From Streptomyces lydicus (GTDB taxonomy: Bacteria; Actinomycetota; Actinomycetes; Streptomycetales; Streptomycetaceae), in assembly GCF_000717345.1 (NCBI RefSeq), contig NZ_JNZA01000008.1:1-64000 (forward strand): DNA of 64,000 nt, in the 5' to 3' direction. The translations under genes and the position numbers were made by a program. Positions within the stretch are counted from its first letter, which is position 1. Every line of letters starts with the position of its first letter. Positions 35,471 through 43,846 of the stretch are shown here, piece after piece. The notes beneath the pieces were generated by a model, which did not search any database, was not told the origin of the DNA, and was given only the letters and a program-made list of their open reading frames with translations.

Positions 35471-36331
35471 GTGAGCAGGCTGGAAACCGTCGGGGGAATG
35501 CAGGGGGAGCGGACGTCGGAGGGCCGGGCTCCGGCCGGCGGTGAGCGGCCGGCGGACCCGCTCCCGGTGCTGTCGGGCATCCCCCGGCAGCGGGGCCGGG
35601 GCGGTGCGGTGCCCGCGGAGGACGCGGCGCCGCCGCCCCGCCCGGCGCGTGCCTGGCCGCGGCCCTGGCAGCTGCTGCCCACCCCCGCCCGCACCCCCTT
35701 CACCTTCGGCTTCGCCCTCCTGCTCGCGGGCACCTCGTTGTTCGCCGAGTACGCCGACCCCGGCCTGGTCTCCGAACTGCTGCAGGGCTCCAGCACCGAC
35801 GTCGTCCACCTCGCGCAGGCGCCGCTGCTGGTGCTGGTGGCCAGTGCGCTGTGGATCGCCGGCGGAGTGGCCTCGGCGTACGCGGTCGCGTTCCTCTTCG
35901 TGCTGACGGCCCTGGAGCGGCGGATCGGCGGACTGCGCACCGCCGCGGTCTTCTTCGGCGGCCATGCGCTGGCCACCCTCGCCACCGAGGTGCCCGTCGC
36001 CTTCTCGGTCGCCGCCGGCCAGCTGCCGGAGAGTTCCCTGCACCGTCTCGACTACGGCATCAGCTTCGGCGTGATGACCTGCACCGGAGCCCTCGCGGGC
36101 GTGCTCCCGGCCTGGGCGCGTTGGCCGCTGCTGGCCGGCGTCGGCTATCTGGCCCTCACCGATCTGCTGGCCTACGCCGACCCGATGACCGACTGGGGCC
36201 ACCTGCTCTCCGTCGCCCTGGGCGTGGCCGCCTGGCCGCTGCTCCGCCACTGGCGCGTCCACCGCACCGGCCCGGCGCCGCTCCTCGGCGACCTGGGGCA
36301 CCCGGCACTGCGCGGCGCACGCATGCACTGA
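35471..36331 (+). CDS. Rhomboid-like integral membrane protein
   Basis: A 286-aa protein with a Pro/Arg-rich cytoplasmic N-terminus of about 70 residues, followed by six or so hydrophobic segments from [17 protein letters not shown] onward. A serine in [17 protein letters not shown] and a histidine in [15 protein letters not shown] are placed as in rhomboid-type intramembrane proteases, though the classical GxSG context is imperfect. GTG 35471 has GGAAGGG ten bases upstream; GTG/ATG alternatives exist at 35360 and 35498. The function is not assigned beyond the fold. Confidence 0.7.
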   Translation: MSRLETVGGMQGERTSEGRAPAGGERPADPLPVLSGIPRQRGRGGAVPAEDAAPPPRPARAWPRPWQLLPTPARTPFTFGFALLLAGTSLFAEYADPGLVSELLQGSSTDVVHLAQAPLLVLVASALWIAGGVASAYAVAFLFVLTALERRIGGLRTAAVFFGGHALATLATEVPVAFSVAAGQLPESSLHRLDYGISFGVMTCTGALAGVLPAWARWPLLAGVGYLALTDLLAYADPMTDWGHLLSVALGVAAWPLLRHWRVHRTGPAPLLGDLGHPALRGARMH

Positions 36332-36396
36332 CCCGCGGGGCCGGGGCGCGGGCGGCGGCCCCTCGCCGGTGGGTGGTCGTCGTCCGTCCGCTGGGC

Positions 36397-36951
36397 CTAC
36401 GGCCGTACGGTCGCGCGGTAGGCGTGCGTGACGGCGTAGGCGGAGCCGCCCAGCAGCGCCACACCGGACAGCACACCGCTGACGAACGGCACCCACGCCA
36501 CGGCGGAGGTCGCCGCCATCCCCAGTCCGATCACGCCGAGCGCGGTCAGCGCGGTGCCCGGCACGGCGATGCTGCGCCGCTTCCAGACCGCGGTCAGCGC
36601 CAGGAAGTGCAGTCCGACGATCAGCGCGATCCAGGCCACGGCGGTCTCCGCCGGGGCGCCCGCCCCGCGCAGGGCGAGGTTGCCGCCGATCATCAGCACC
36701 ACCTCGGCCGCCACGACGAAGCCGAACTTCCCGCCGTACCAGCTCTCCTGGGAAGCCTGGGGGCCGCCCACGGCGGCCCCGCCCCGGCGCCCGGCCCGCA
36801 GCGCCAGCGCCAGCAGTCCCCCGAAAGTGAGCACCGCGAGCACCCGCAGCGCGACCCCGATCGTGGGATTCAGCGGATCGTGGGCATTGGCGATGACGAA
36901 GATGGTCCCGAAGAGGGCGCCGATGAACACGCCGGACATCCGCTGCAACAT
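36397..36951 (-). CDS. Multi-pass membrane protein of unknown function
   Basis: A 184-aa protein with about five hydrophobic segments: near residues 4-22 ([18 protein letters not shown]), 33-52, 77-97, 105-122 and 130-160. The loops are short, and there are no recognisable catalytic motifs. I do not recognise the family. The start ATG 36951 begins MLQRMSGVF; the second ATG at 36939 is equally possible because neither has a clear ribosome-binding site. The much longer open frame upstream is the antisense of the next gene. Confidence 0.6.
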   Translation of the reverse strand: MLQRMSGVFIGALFGTIFVIANAHDPLNPTIGVALRVLAVLTFGGLLALALRAGRRGGAAVGGPQASQESWYGGKFGFVVAAEVVLMIGGNLALRGAGAPAETAVAWIALIVGLHFLALTAVWKRRSIAVPGTALTALGVIGLGMAATSAVAWVPFVSGVLSGVALLGGSAYAVTHAYRATVRP

Positions 36952-37203
36952 GCGGTGAAAGTAGCAGTCCTGACTGGTAGTGGGAGGCGCAACGACCGTC
37001 TTTCCGCACCCGCCCCGCCCTCCGCGGGCGGCGCCGGACGCCGCGCGCCCTTCCTCCGTTCGCGCGGGGTGCGTGCGGCTGTGGCCGTCGCGGTCGCCGT
37101 CGGGCGGTGGTCCGGCGCGGGGGCCCCGACGCGGGCTGGGAGAATGGCCCTTTCTTCCGGCGCAGCAGGTGCGCCGCCCGCCGGCCGCAGGAGTACCCGC
37201 ACC

Positions 37204-38049
37204 GTGTCCGCAGAACGTCCGCAGGACCCCAAGCAATCGATTCCGCACACCGCCGAGCTGGGCCTGGTGTCCGACTGCGGCAGCTGCTTCGGGCTGTGCT
37301 GCGTGGCGCTGCCCTTCGCCGCCTCCGCGGACTTCGCGATCGACAAGGACGCCGGGCGGCCCTGCCCGAACCTGCAGACCGACTTCCGCTGCGGCATCCA
37401 CGCCGACCTGCGGGAGCGGGGCTTCTCCGGCTGCACTGTCTTCGACTGCTTCGGCGCCGGCCAGAAGGTCTCCCAGGTCACCTTCGGCGGACGGGACTGG
37501 CGGCAGGCACCGGGCACCGCCCGGCAGATGTTCGACGTCTTCCCGGTCATGCGGCAGCTGCACGAACTCCTCTGGTACCTCGCCGAGGCGCTGGCCCTGC
37601 CGGATGCCCGCCCGGTCCACACCGCGCTGCGTGCCGCCCTGGAGAAGACCGAACGCCTCACCCGGGGCAGTGCCGAGGAGCTCGGGCAGCTGGACGTGCC
37701 GGCCCACCGCGGCGAGGTCAACACCCTGCTGCTGCGCACCAGCGAGCTCGTACGGGCCACGGTCCCGGGCCGCAAGAAGGAGCGCCGGGGCGCCGACCTC
37801 ATGGGGGCCCGGCTGCGGAAGGCCGACCTGCGGGGCGCCAACCTGCGCGGGGCGTACCTCATCGCCGCCGACCTCCGGGGCGCCGATCTGCGGCAGGCGG
37901 ACCTGATCGGGGCCGATCTGCGCGACGTCGACCTGCGCGGCGCCGATCTCACCGGCGCGCTCTTCCTCACCCAGGCCCAGGTCAACGCGGCCCGGGGCGA
38001 CGCCGCCACCACGCTGCCGTCTGCCCTGTCCCGCCCCGCCCACTGGTAG
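37204..38049 (+). CDS. Cys-cluster and pentapeptide-repeat protein
   Basis: A 281-aa protein with two parts. Residues about 20-85 are cysteine-rich ([39 protein letters not shown]), suggesting bound metal. After a helical middle, residues about 200-260 are pentapeptide repeats of the A(D/N)LRG type ([20 protein letters not shown]), which fold into a square beta-helix. GTG 37204 has AGGAG ten bases upstream. An in-frame ATG at 37144 would add 20 residues. The combination is found in actinobacteria; its role is unknown. A hairpin follows the stop. Confidence 0.8.
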   Translation: MSAERPQDPKQSIPHTAELGLVSDCGSCFGLCCVALPFAASADFAIDKDAGRPCPNLQTDFRCGIHADLRERGFSGCTVFDCFGAGQKVSQVTFGGRDWRQAPGTARQMFDVFPVMRQLHELLWYLAEALALPDARPVHTALRAALEKTERLTRGSAEELGQLDVPAHRGEVNTLLLRTSELVRATVPGRKKERRGADLMGARLRKADLRGANLRGAYLIAADLRGADLRQADLIGADLRDVDLRGADLTGALFLTQAQVNAARGDAATTLPSALSRPAHW

Positions 38050-38073
38050 CGGGCCGCCGCTTCCCCCTTCCGA

Positions 38074-38108
38074 GCCGAGCCGGGCCCCCTGTGGAGGCCC
38101 GGCTCGGC
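38074..38108. terminator. Hairpin after the pentapeptide-repeat gene
   Basis: A 13-bp perfect GC-rich stem (38074-38086 with 38096-38108) and a 9-base loop, starting 25 bases after the stop codon. It should isolate this gene from lon. Confidence 0.75.
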
Positions 38109-38183
38109 CGTACGCGTTTCCGGGCTCCGCGGTTGATCGCTCACAGCGAACGCGCACCGGGGAACATCTCGGCAGTCGCTGAC

Positions 38184-38204
38184 ATTGAGTGGGTAAAGCT
38201 CAAC
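38184..38204. promoter_or_regulatory. HAIR-like HspR operator upstream of lon
   Basis: The sequence ATTGAGT-7-GCTCAAC closely matches the HAIR consensus CTTGAGT-N7-ACTCAAG, bound by the heat-shock repressor HspR. TTGAGT lies at 38185-38190 and GCTCAA at 38198-38203. It is 21 bases before the lon ATG, where it would overlap the promoter or transcript start. HspR control of lon is established in Streptomyces. Confidence 0.7.
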
Positions 38205-38225
38205 TTGCTTGCCGAAGGGGAGATC

Positions 38226-40685
38226 ATGGCTTCGACGTCCGCCTCGCTCACTCTGCCCGTGCTGCCCCTCGATGACGAGGTCGTACTGCCCGGCATGGTG
38301 GTGCCTCTGGACCTGTCCGACACCGAGGTCCGCGCCGCGGTGGAGGCCGCGCAGGCCGCAGCCTCGTCAGGTAACAAGCCGCGGGTGCTGCTTGTGCCCC
38401 GCGTCGACGGGACGTACGCGGGCATCGGCACGCTCGGGCGGATCGAGCAGGTCGGGCGGCTCTCCGACGGTGACCCCGGGGCGCTGATCCGGGGCCTGGG
38501 CCGGGTGCGGATCGGTTCCGGCACGACCGGGCCCGGTGCCGCGCTGTGGGTGGAGGGCACGACGGTCGAGGAGACCGTTCCCGAACGGCTGCCCGGCGCG
38601 GTGACCGAACTCGTCACCGAGTACAAGGCGCTGGCCACCAGCTGGCTGCGGAAGCGTGGTGCCTGGCAGGTCGTCGACCGCGTCCAGCAGATCGAGGACG
38701 TGTCGGCCCTCGCCGACAACTCCGGGTACTCACCGTTCCTGACGACCGAGCAGAAGGTGCGGCTGCTGGAGACCACCGACCCGGTGGCCCGGCTGAAGTT
38801 CGCCACCGAGGCGCTGCGCGACCACCTCGCCGAGCAGGACGTCGCCGAGTCCATCGCCAAGGACGTCCAGGCGGGCGTCGACAAGCAGCAGCGGGAGTTC
38901 CTGCTGCGGCGCCAGATGGAGGCCGTCCGCAAGGAGCTCGCCGAGCTCAACGGCGACCCGGAGGACGAGGGCGACGACTACCGCGCCCGGGTCGAGGCCG
39001 CCGAGCTGCCCGAACACGTCCGCAAGGCGGCCCTCAAGGAGGTCGACAAGCTGGAGCGGTCGAGCGACCAGAGCCCGGAGGGCTCGTGGATCCGCACCTG
39101 GCTGGACACCGTCCTGGAGCTGCCCTGGAACGAACGGACCGAGGACGCCTACGACATCGCCGGCGCCAAGGAGGTCCTGGACACCGATCACGCCGGCCTG
39201 GAGGACGTCAAGGAGCGGATCACCGAATACCTGGCCGTCCGCAAGCGCCGGTCCGAGCGGGGACTCGACCTCGTCGGAGGGCCGTCGAAGGGGGCATCGC
39301 GCAGCGATTCGGGCAAGGGCGGTGGTGGGCGACGGGCGGGCGGGGCCGTCCTGGCACTCGTCGGGCCGCCCGGCGTCGGCAAGACCTCGCTCGGTGAGTC
39401 CGTCGCGCGGGCCATGGGCCGCAAGTTCGTCCGGGTCGCCCTCGGCGGCGTGCGCGACGAGGCGGAGATCCGCGGCCACCGGCGGACGTACGTCGGCGCG
39501 CTGCCCGGCCGGATCGTGCGCGCGGTCAAGGAGGCCGGGTCGATGAACCCGGTCGTGCTGCTCGACGAGATCGACAAGGTGGGCTCCGATTTCCGGGGCG
39601 ACCCGGCCGCCGCCCTCCTGGAGGTTCTCGACCCGGCGCAGAACCACACCTTCCGCGACCACTACCTGGAGGTCGAACTCGACCTCAGCGACGTGGTCTT
39701 CCTGGCCACCGCCAACGTCCTGGAAGCCATCCCCGAGCCGCTGCTCGACCGGATGGAGCTGGTCCGGCTGGACGGCTACACCGAGGACGAGAAGGTCACC
39801 ATCGCCCGGGACCACCTGCTGCCGCGCCAGCTGGAGCGGGCCGGCCTGGAGCCGGGCGAGGTGGCGCTGGAGGACGCGGCGCTGCGCAAGCTCGCGGGCG
39901 AGTACACCCGCGAGGCGGGCGTACGGAACCTGGAGCGCGCCCTGGCCAGGCTGCTGCGCAAGGTCGCGGCCCAGCACGAACTCGGCGAGCGGAAGCTGCC
40001 GTTCACGGTCGGCGTGGACGAGCTGCGCCCGCTGATCGGGCGGCCGCACCACACCCCGGAGTCGGCGCAGGACCCGGCGGAGCGCCGGACGGCGGTGCCC
40101 GGTGTGGTCACCGGCCTCGCGGTCACCGGTGCCGGCGGCGACGTGCTGTACGTGGAGGCGTCGCTGGCCGATCCGGAGACCGGCGCGTCCGGGCTCCAGC
40201 TGACCGGACAGCTCGGCGACGTGATGAAGGAGTCCGCGCACATCGCCCTGTCGTTCCTGCGCTCGCACGGCGCGGAGCTGGAGCTCCCGGTCGGCGACCT
40301 GAAGGAGCGCGGAGTGCATCTGCACGTACCGGCCGGCGCCGTCCCCAAGGACGGGCCGAGTGCGGGCGTGACGATGACCACGGCGCTGGCCTCGCTGCTG
40401 TCCGGCCGGCAGGTCCGGCCGGAGGTGGCGATGACCGGTGAGGTCTCGCTGACCGGGCGGGTGCTGCCGATCGGCGGCGTCAAGCAGAAGCTGCTCGCGG
40501 CGCACCGGGCCGGGATCACCACGGTGATCATCCCCAAGCGCAACGAGCCGGACCTGGACGACGTGCCGGCCGAGATCCTGGCCGCTCTGGAGGTGCACGC
40601 GGTCGCGGACGTCCGGCAGGTGCTGGAACTGGCGCTGACCCCGGCGTCGAACGGGGCGGCGCCGGAGGTCCCCGTCGCGGTGTGA
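38226..40685 (+). CDS. lon: ATP-dependent protease Lon
   Basis: An 819-aa cytoplasmic protease of the heat-shock response that degrades misfolded and regulatory proteins. The N-terminal substrate-binding domain spans about residues 1-210, followed by a coiled segment. AAA Walker A is GPPGVGKT (380-387), with Walker B PVVLLDEIDKVG. The protease domain has catalytic Ser712 in KDGPSAGVTM and Lys755 in GGVKQKLLAA, the canonical 43-residue spacing. Just before Walker A is a Ser/Gly-rich insert (SKGASRSDSGKGGGGRRAGG). ATG 38226 has GAAGGGGAG upstream. A HAIR-like HspR site precedes the gene and a strong hairpin follows it. Confidence 0.97.
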   Translation: MASTSASLTLPVLPLDDEVVLPGMVVPLDLSDTEVRAAVEAAQAAASSGNKPRVLLVPRVDGTYAGIGTLGRIEQVGRLSDGDPGALIRGLGRVRIGSGTTGPGAALWVEGTTVEETVPERLPGAVTELVTEYKALATSWLRKRGAWQVVDRVQQIEDVSALADNSGYSPFLTTEQKVRLLETTDPVARLKFATEALRDHLAEQDVAESIAKDVQAGVDKQQREFLLRRQMEAVRKELAELNGDPEDEGDDYRARVEAAELPEHVRKAALKEVDKLERSSDQSPEGSWIRTWLDTVLELPWNERTEDAYDIAGAKEVLDTDHAGLEDVKERITEYLAVRKRRSERGLDLVGGPSKGASRSDSGKGGGGRRAGGAVLALVGPPGVGKTSLGESVARAMGRKFVRVALGGVRDEAEIRGHRRTYVGALPGRIVRAVKEAGSMNPVVLLDEIDKVGSDFRGDPAAALLEVLDPAQNHTFRDHYLEVELDLSDVVFLATANVLEAIPEPLLDRMELVRLDGYTEDEKVTIARDHLLPRQLERAGLEPGEVALEDAALRKLAGEYTREAGVRNLERALARLLRKVAAQHELGERKLPFTVGVDELRPLIGRPHHTPESAQDPAERRTAVPGVVTGLAVTGAGGDVLYVEASLADPETGASGLQLTGQLGDVMKESAHIALSFLRSHGAELELPVGDLKERGVHLHVPAGAVPKDGPSAGVTMTTALASLLSGRQVRPEVAMTGEVSLTGRVLPIGGVKQKLLAAHRAGITTVIIPKRNEPDLDDVPAEILAALEVHAVADVRQVLELALTPASNGAAPEVPVAV

Positions 40686-40706
40686 GGGACGCGCGGGGAA
40701 CGGGAC

Positions 40707-40737
40707 GGGCCCCTGCCGCCAGGTGCGGCAGGGGCCC
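40707..40737. terminator. Terminator after lon
   Basis: A 13-bp perfect stem (40707-40719 with 40725-40737) and a 5-base loop, 22 bases after the lon stop. It is followed by CTCTCGC and lies before the convergent lysozyme gene. Confidence 0.8.
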
Positions 40738-40824
40738 TCTCGCGCGTACGACCGGGCGTGGGTGGGGGCCGTACGCCCGCGTGCCGGCCGTGGGCCGGGT
40801 CGCCCGGTGCCGGGGGATGCGGGG

Positions 40825-41688
40825 TCAGCCGTTGGCCAGCGCCTGGAGCCGGTCGTAGGCGCCGTTGAAGAGGTTGTGGTCGCCGACCGTCGGGCCGGTG
40901 GAGGTGTACTGCCAGATGGTGTGGAAGCCCCAGCCGCCGGGGAGTTCGCCGACCGACGAGCCGTAGCGCGGGACCCACAGCGGGTTGACGGCGCCGAAGG
41001 CGGACGAATTGCCGGTGCACTGCTTCCACCAGCTGGTGGAGGTGTAGATGACCGCGTCCCGGCCGGTGCGCGCCTTGTAGGTGGCGAACCAGTCCTTCAT
41101 CCAGTTGACCAGGCCGGCCGCGCTCAGCCCGTAACAGGTCGAGCCGTAGGGGTTGTACTCCATGTCCAGCGCCCCGGGCAGGGTCTTGCCGTCCCGGGAC
41201 CAGCCGCCGCCGTGGTCGACGAAGTAGTTGGCCTGGGCGGCGCCGCTGGAGGTGTTGGGTGTGGCGAAGTGGTACGAGCCGCGGATGAGCCCGGCGTTGT
41301 AGGAGCCGTTGTACTGCTGCGCGAAGTACGGGTTGGTGTAGCTGGTGGACTCCGTCGCCTTGACATAGGCGAAGCGGACGCCGCTGTTCCAGAGCGTCGA
41401 CCAGGCGACGTTGCCGTTGTGGCTGCTGACGTCCACGCCTTCGACGGACCCCGCGAGCGCGGCGCCTGCCGGTGCGCCGGCGCCGGCGCCGGTGCCCTCG
41501 TGCGCGGCGATCTGGGAGCCGGCCCAGTCCTGCCCGGGATGGGCGGGTTCCGGTGCGCGCCCGGGAGCCGCGGCACCGGCGGTGCCGGGCAGGCCGAGCA
41601 GGAGGGAGAGGACGGCGAGGAGGGCCCCGGCCACGGTCGCCAGCGACCGCGCGGGACGGTGGGGGAAGCCGGATCTGAGCACGGGCAT
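40825..41688 (-). CDS. Secreted GH25 lysozyme (muramidase)
   Basis: A 287-aa secreted glycoside hydrolase family 25 enzyme that cleaves the MurNAc-GlcNAc bond of peptidoglycan. The signal peptide is residues 1-39: basic start PVLRSGFPHRPAR, hydrophobic core and the site near TAGA-AAP. The catalytic domain begins at EGVDVSSHNGNVAW and contains the acidic DxE pair in GALDMEYNPYG. No cell-wall-binding repeats follow. ATG 41688 has GGAGG five bases upstream; the open frame extends another 46 codons without coding character. It is convergent with lon and divergent from a MarR regulator. Confidence 0.92.
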   Translation of the reverse strand: MPVLRSGFPHRPARSLATVAGALLAVLSLLLGLPGTAGAAAPGRAPEPAHPGQDWAGSQIAAHEGTGAGAGAPAGAALAGSVEGVDVSSHNGNVAWSTLWNSGVRFAYVKATESTSYTNPYFAQQYNGSYNAGLIRGSYHFATPNTSSGAAQANYFVDHGGGWSRDGKTLPGALDMEYNPYGSTCYGLSAAGLVNWMKDWFATYKARTGRDAVIYTSTSWWKQCTGNSSAFGAVNPLWVPRYGSSVGELPGGWGFHTIWQYTSTGPTVGDHNLFNGAYDRLQALANG

Positions 41689-41817
41689 ACGTGCCTCCGA
41701 AGATCTCGGTGGGTGTTCTGAGGGGGGAGGTAACCAGTGGCATGACAAGACGCGAGGACACGGAGGTGCGGCGTGCATGACGCGCGGCGGAACCTTTGAC
41801 ACCGCCCGACCGTTTGG

Positions 41818-41832
41818 TGTGGTCATGCCACA
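41818..41832. promoter_or_regulatory. Short palindrome between lysozyme and MarR genes
   Basis: The arms TGTGG and CCACA flank a 5-base centre, about 130 bases upstream of each divergent start. It may be an operator for the neighbouring MarR-type regulator. The arms are short, so chance occurrence is possible. Confidence 0.3.
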
Positions 41833-41966
41833 AATGACGATACGCGCGTAGACCCAGGGGGCAAAAGAGGTGCCGTGGGCTGCCGTTGGTCTAATCCTGC
41901 GAAATACTGGCGGAGCTGCGGCTTCGCCCGGCGAGGGCGGAAACTTTCAGATGAGGGAAAGCGGGC

Positions 41967-42470
41967 ATGGGCGCTGACGTGCACAACACCGGGACCGGCG
42001 ACACGGCGGCGGACGGCGAACCCACTGGTGTGGACCACGTATTTCTCGCCCTGGAACGTGAATTGGCGGTATTTCTCCGCCGCGCCCGGGCCTCTTCCGG
42101 CGAACTGGCCCGAGAGGTGCATCCCGACCTGGAGCCGTCCGCGTACGGGCTGCTGCTCCGGCTGGCCGATGCCGGCGCCCAGCGCGCCACCGACCTCGCC
42201 GGCTTCTTCGGCGTCGGCAAGGCCACGATGAGCCGTCAACTGCACGCGCTGGAGAAGCTGGGGCTGGTAGCCCGCGAACCGGACCCGGCCGACGGCCGTG
42301 CGGTCCTGGTGAGGATCACCGACGAGGGGCGGGCCCGCTTCACCCGCGTCCGCAACGGGCGCCGCGCGCAGTACGCCCGGCGCCTGGCCTCCTGGGACCG
42401 CGGCGAGGTGTCCGAACTGGCGCGGCTGCTGCACCGGCTGAATGCGGAGCAGGAGGGCGAGGAAGGATAA
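41967..42470 (+). CDS. MarR-family transcriptional regulator
   Basis: A 167-aa winged-helix regulator. The DNA-binding part is QRATDLAGFFGVGKATMSRQLHALEKLGLVAREPDPADGRAVLVRITDEG, with the wing motif DPADGRA. Helices at both ends provide the dimer interface. ATG 41967 is preceded by AGGGAAAG. MarR proteins bind palindromes in their own promoter and respond to small ligands. It is divergent from the lysozyme gene and stands alone. The ligand and targets are unknown. Confidence 0.9.
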   Translation: MGADVHNTGTGDTAADGEPTGVDHVFLALERELAVFLRRARASSGELAREVHPDLEPSAYGLLLRLADAGAQRATDLAGFFGVGKATMSRQLHALEKLGLVAREPDPADGRAVLVRITDEGRARFTRVRNGRRAQYARRLASWDRGEVSELARLLHRLNAEQEGEEG

Positions 42471-42540
42471 GCCGCACCTTCCGGACCACCGGTCCCGGCG
42501 GCCGTCCCGCCCCCGGCTCTCCTCCCGGGGCCCGTTTCTG

Positions 42541-43386
42541 TCACGGCGCCACAAAAATCACCGCAGCGTCGTCCCGGGCCTTCCCGCGGGGACGGCCGGT
42601 GCCTTCCGGATCGGCGGCCTCGGCGGCGCGCACCCGGTCGATGAGTGCCTGGGGGCCCTCGCCGGCCACCAGTCGCACGCAGTCGGCCCACGAGCCCTCG
42701 TGGAAGACCTCCACCCAGCGGCTCGCGCCGTCCGAGAGGGCGGTCAGCGAGCGGACCCGGTCGCGCGGGGTGCTGCCGGTGACCGCGCGGGCGGCCACCG
42801 CCGGGTCCGCCGCGGCGGTGAAGAAGCCCCCCTCGGCGTTGCGCAGCGCCTCGACCGCGCGGCCGTACTCCCGGCCCGCGGCGGCCCGTTCCGCCGAGCC
42901 GCGCGGCAGCGCCCGTACGGCGTCCCGCTGCGCCCGTACCGCGGGCGGCAGCTCGTCCAGCCGCGGGTCGAGCACCGGCTGCACCGAGCCGTCCGTCCGT
43001 TCCACCAGCAGCACCGAATCGGACAGGACGAGATGGTCGACGGTGTCCCCGGACCACCGCGCGAGCACGACAGTTGCCTGCGGCGTGCGGACGTGAGAAA
43101 GGTCACAGGTGGCCCGGTGAACCTCGGCTGTCCGGGAGATGGCCGCGCCCAGCACCTCAGCGAGCGTCATATCCCGGTGTGAAACAGACAGTTCCAGCAA
43201 TGCGCCCCCGAGCCGCGCGGTGAACCACGGGACCGGATGGCGGCATCCGTAGTCCTCCGCGGGCGGTGTCACGCCGTCCAGCAGGACCAGGACTCCGCCC
43301 TGACCGGAAGCCGGCAGAGCTACCGATGCGTAGTCCTCGTTTGGGCGTTGGGGATCGCCCGGCTCGGTGGCGAGTTCGATGCGCAT
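42541..43386 (-). CDS. PP2C-like protein phosphatase domain protein
   Basis: A 281-aa protein with PP2C landmarks: GDPQRPNEDYASV near the N-terminus, LVLLDGVTP in place of the usual metal-binding DGMGG, LSDSVLLVE and the C-terminal ARDDAAVIFV. Some metal-ligating positions deviate, so it may be a degenerate member. ATG 43386 begins MRIELATEPGD and fits the family; 11 codons upstream in frame are possible. It is cytoplasmic and is convergent with the MarR gene. Substrates are unknown. Confidence 0.75.
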   Translation of the reverse strand: MRIELATEPGDPQRPNEDYASVALPASGQGGVLVLLDGVTPPAEDYGCRHPVPWFTARLGGALLELSVSHRDMTLAEVLGAAISRTAEVHRATCDLSHVRTPQATVVLARWSGDTVDHLVLSDSVLLVERTDGSVQPVLDPRLDELPPAVRAQRDAVRALPRGSAERAAAGREYGRAVEALRNAEGGFFTAAADPAVAARAVTGSTPRDRVRSLTALSDGASRWVEVFHEGSWADCVRLVAGEGPQALIDRVRAAEAADPEGTGRPRGKARDDAAVIFVAP

Positions 43387-43846
43387 GGCGGCAAGTCTGC
43401 CGGAGGCCGTGGTTTCCACCCGGTGTCCGGGCGTGTCCGGCGGTAACCCCGTACGGCCAGGTCAGCTGTGCGGGAATGGTGTGGACCACGGGCCCGGCGG
43501 CGTGCGGGCGCGCATCCTGCCAGGAGCGGGTCGCATCTCCAAACCCGTCCGGGGGTTGCGCGGGGTTGCGGTCGAAAACATCGGCGCACGGAAGTTGATG
43601 GCCAAACTCCGATTGATGTTCACTCGTTCAGGTGGCCGGGCATGTGTTGCCGAGCCACTGCGCGGCGCCGGTGGAATGGTCGTTGCCCGTTCACGGGGCG
43701 GGGCCAGGACGTCCGTCGCGACGCGCAAGCCGGACTGTTTACCCTCGCGGAAGTGTGTGCTGCTGCGGCGTTCGCGCAGGTCCGCCCCGCGAGCGGAGAG
43801 CCAGCCGGGTCCGCGACGCCACACGGCGTGGGCAGGCGAGACAGGA
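43387..43846. other. Divergent interval between PP2C-like gene and conservon
   Basis: About 460 bases upstream of cvnA. It should hold the conservon promoter. The cvnA frame is open through it, but the translation is not protein-like. No strong hairpin or repeat was recognised. Confidence 0.4.
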
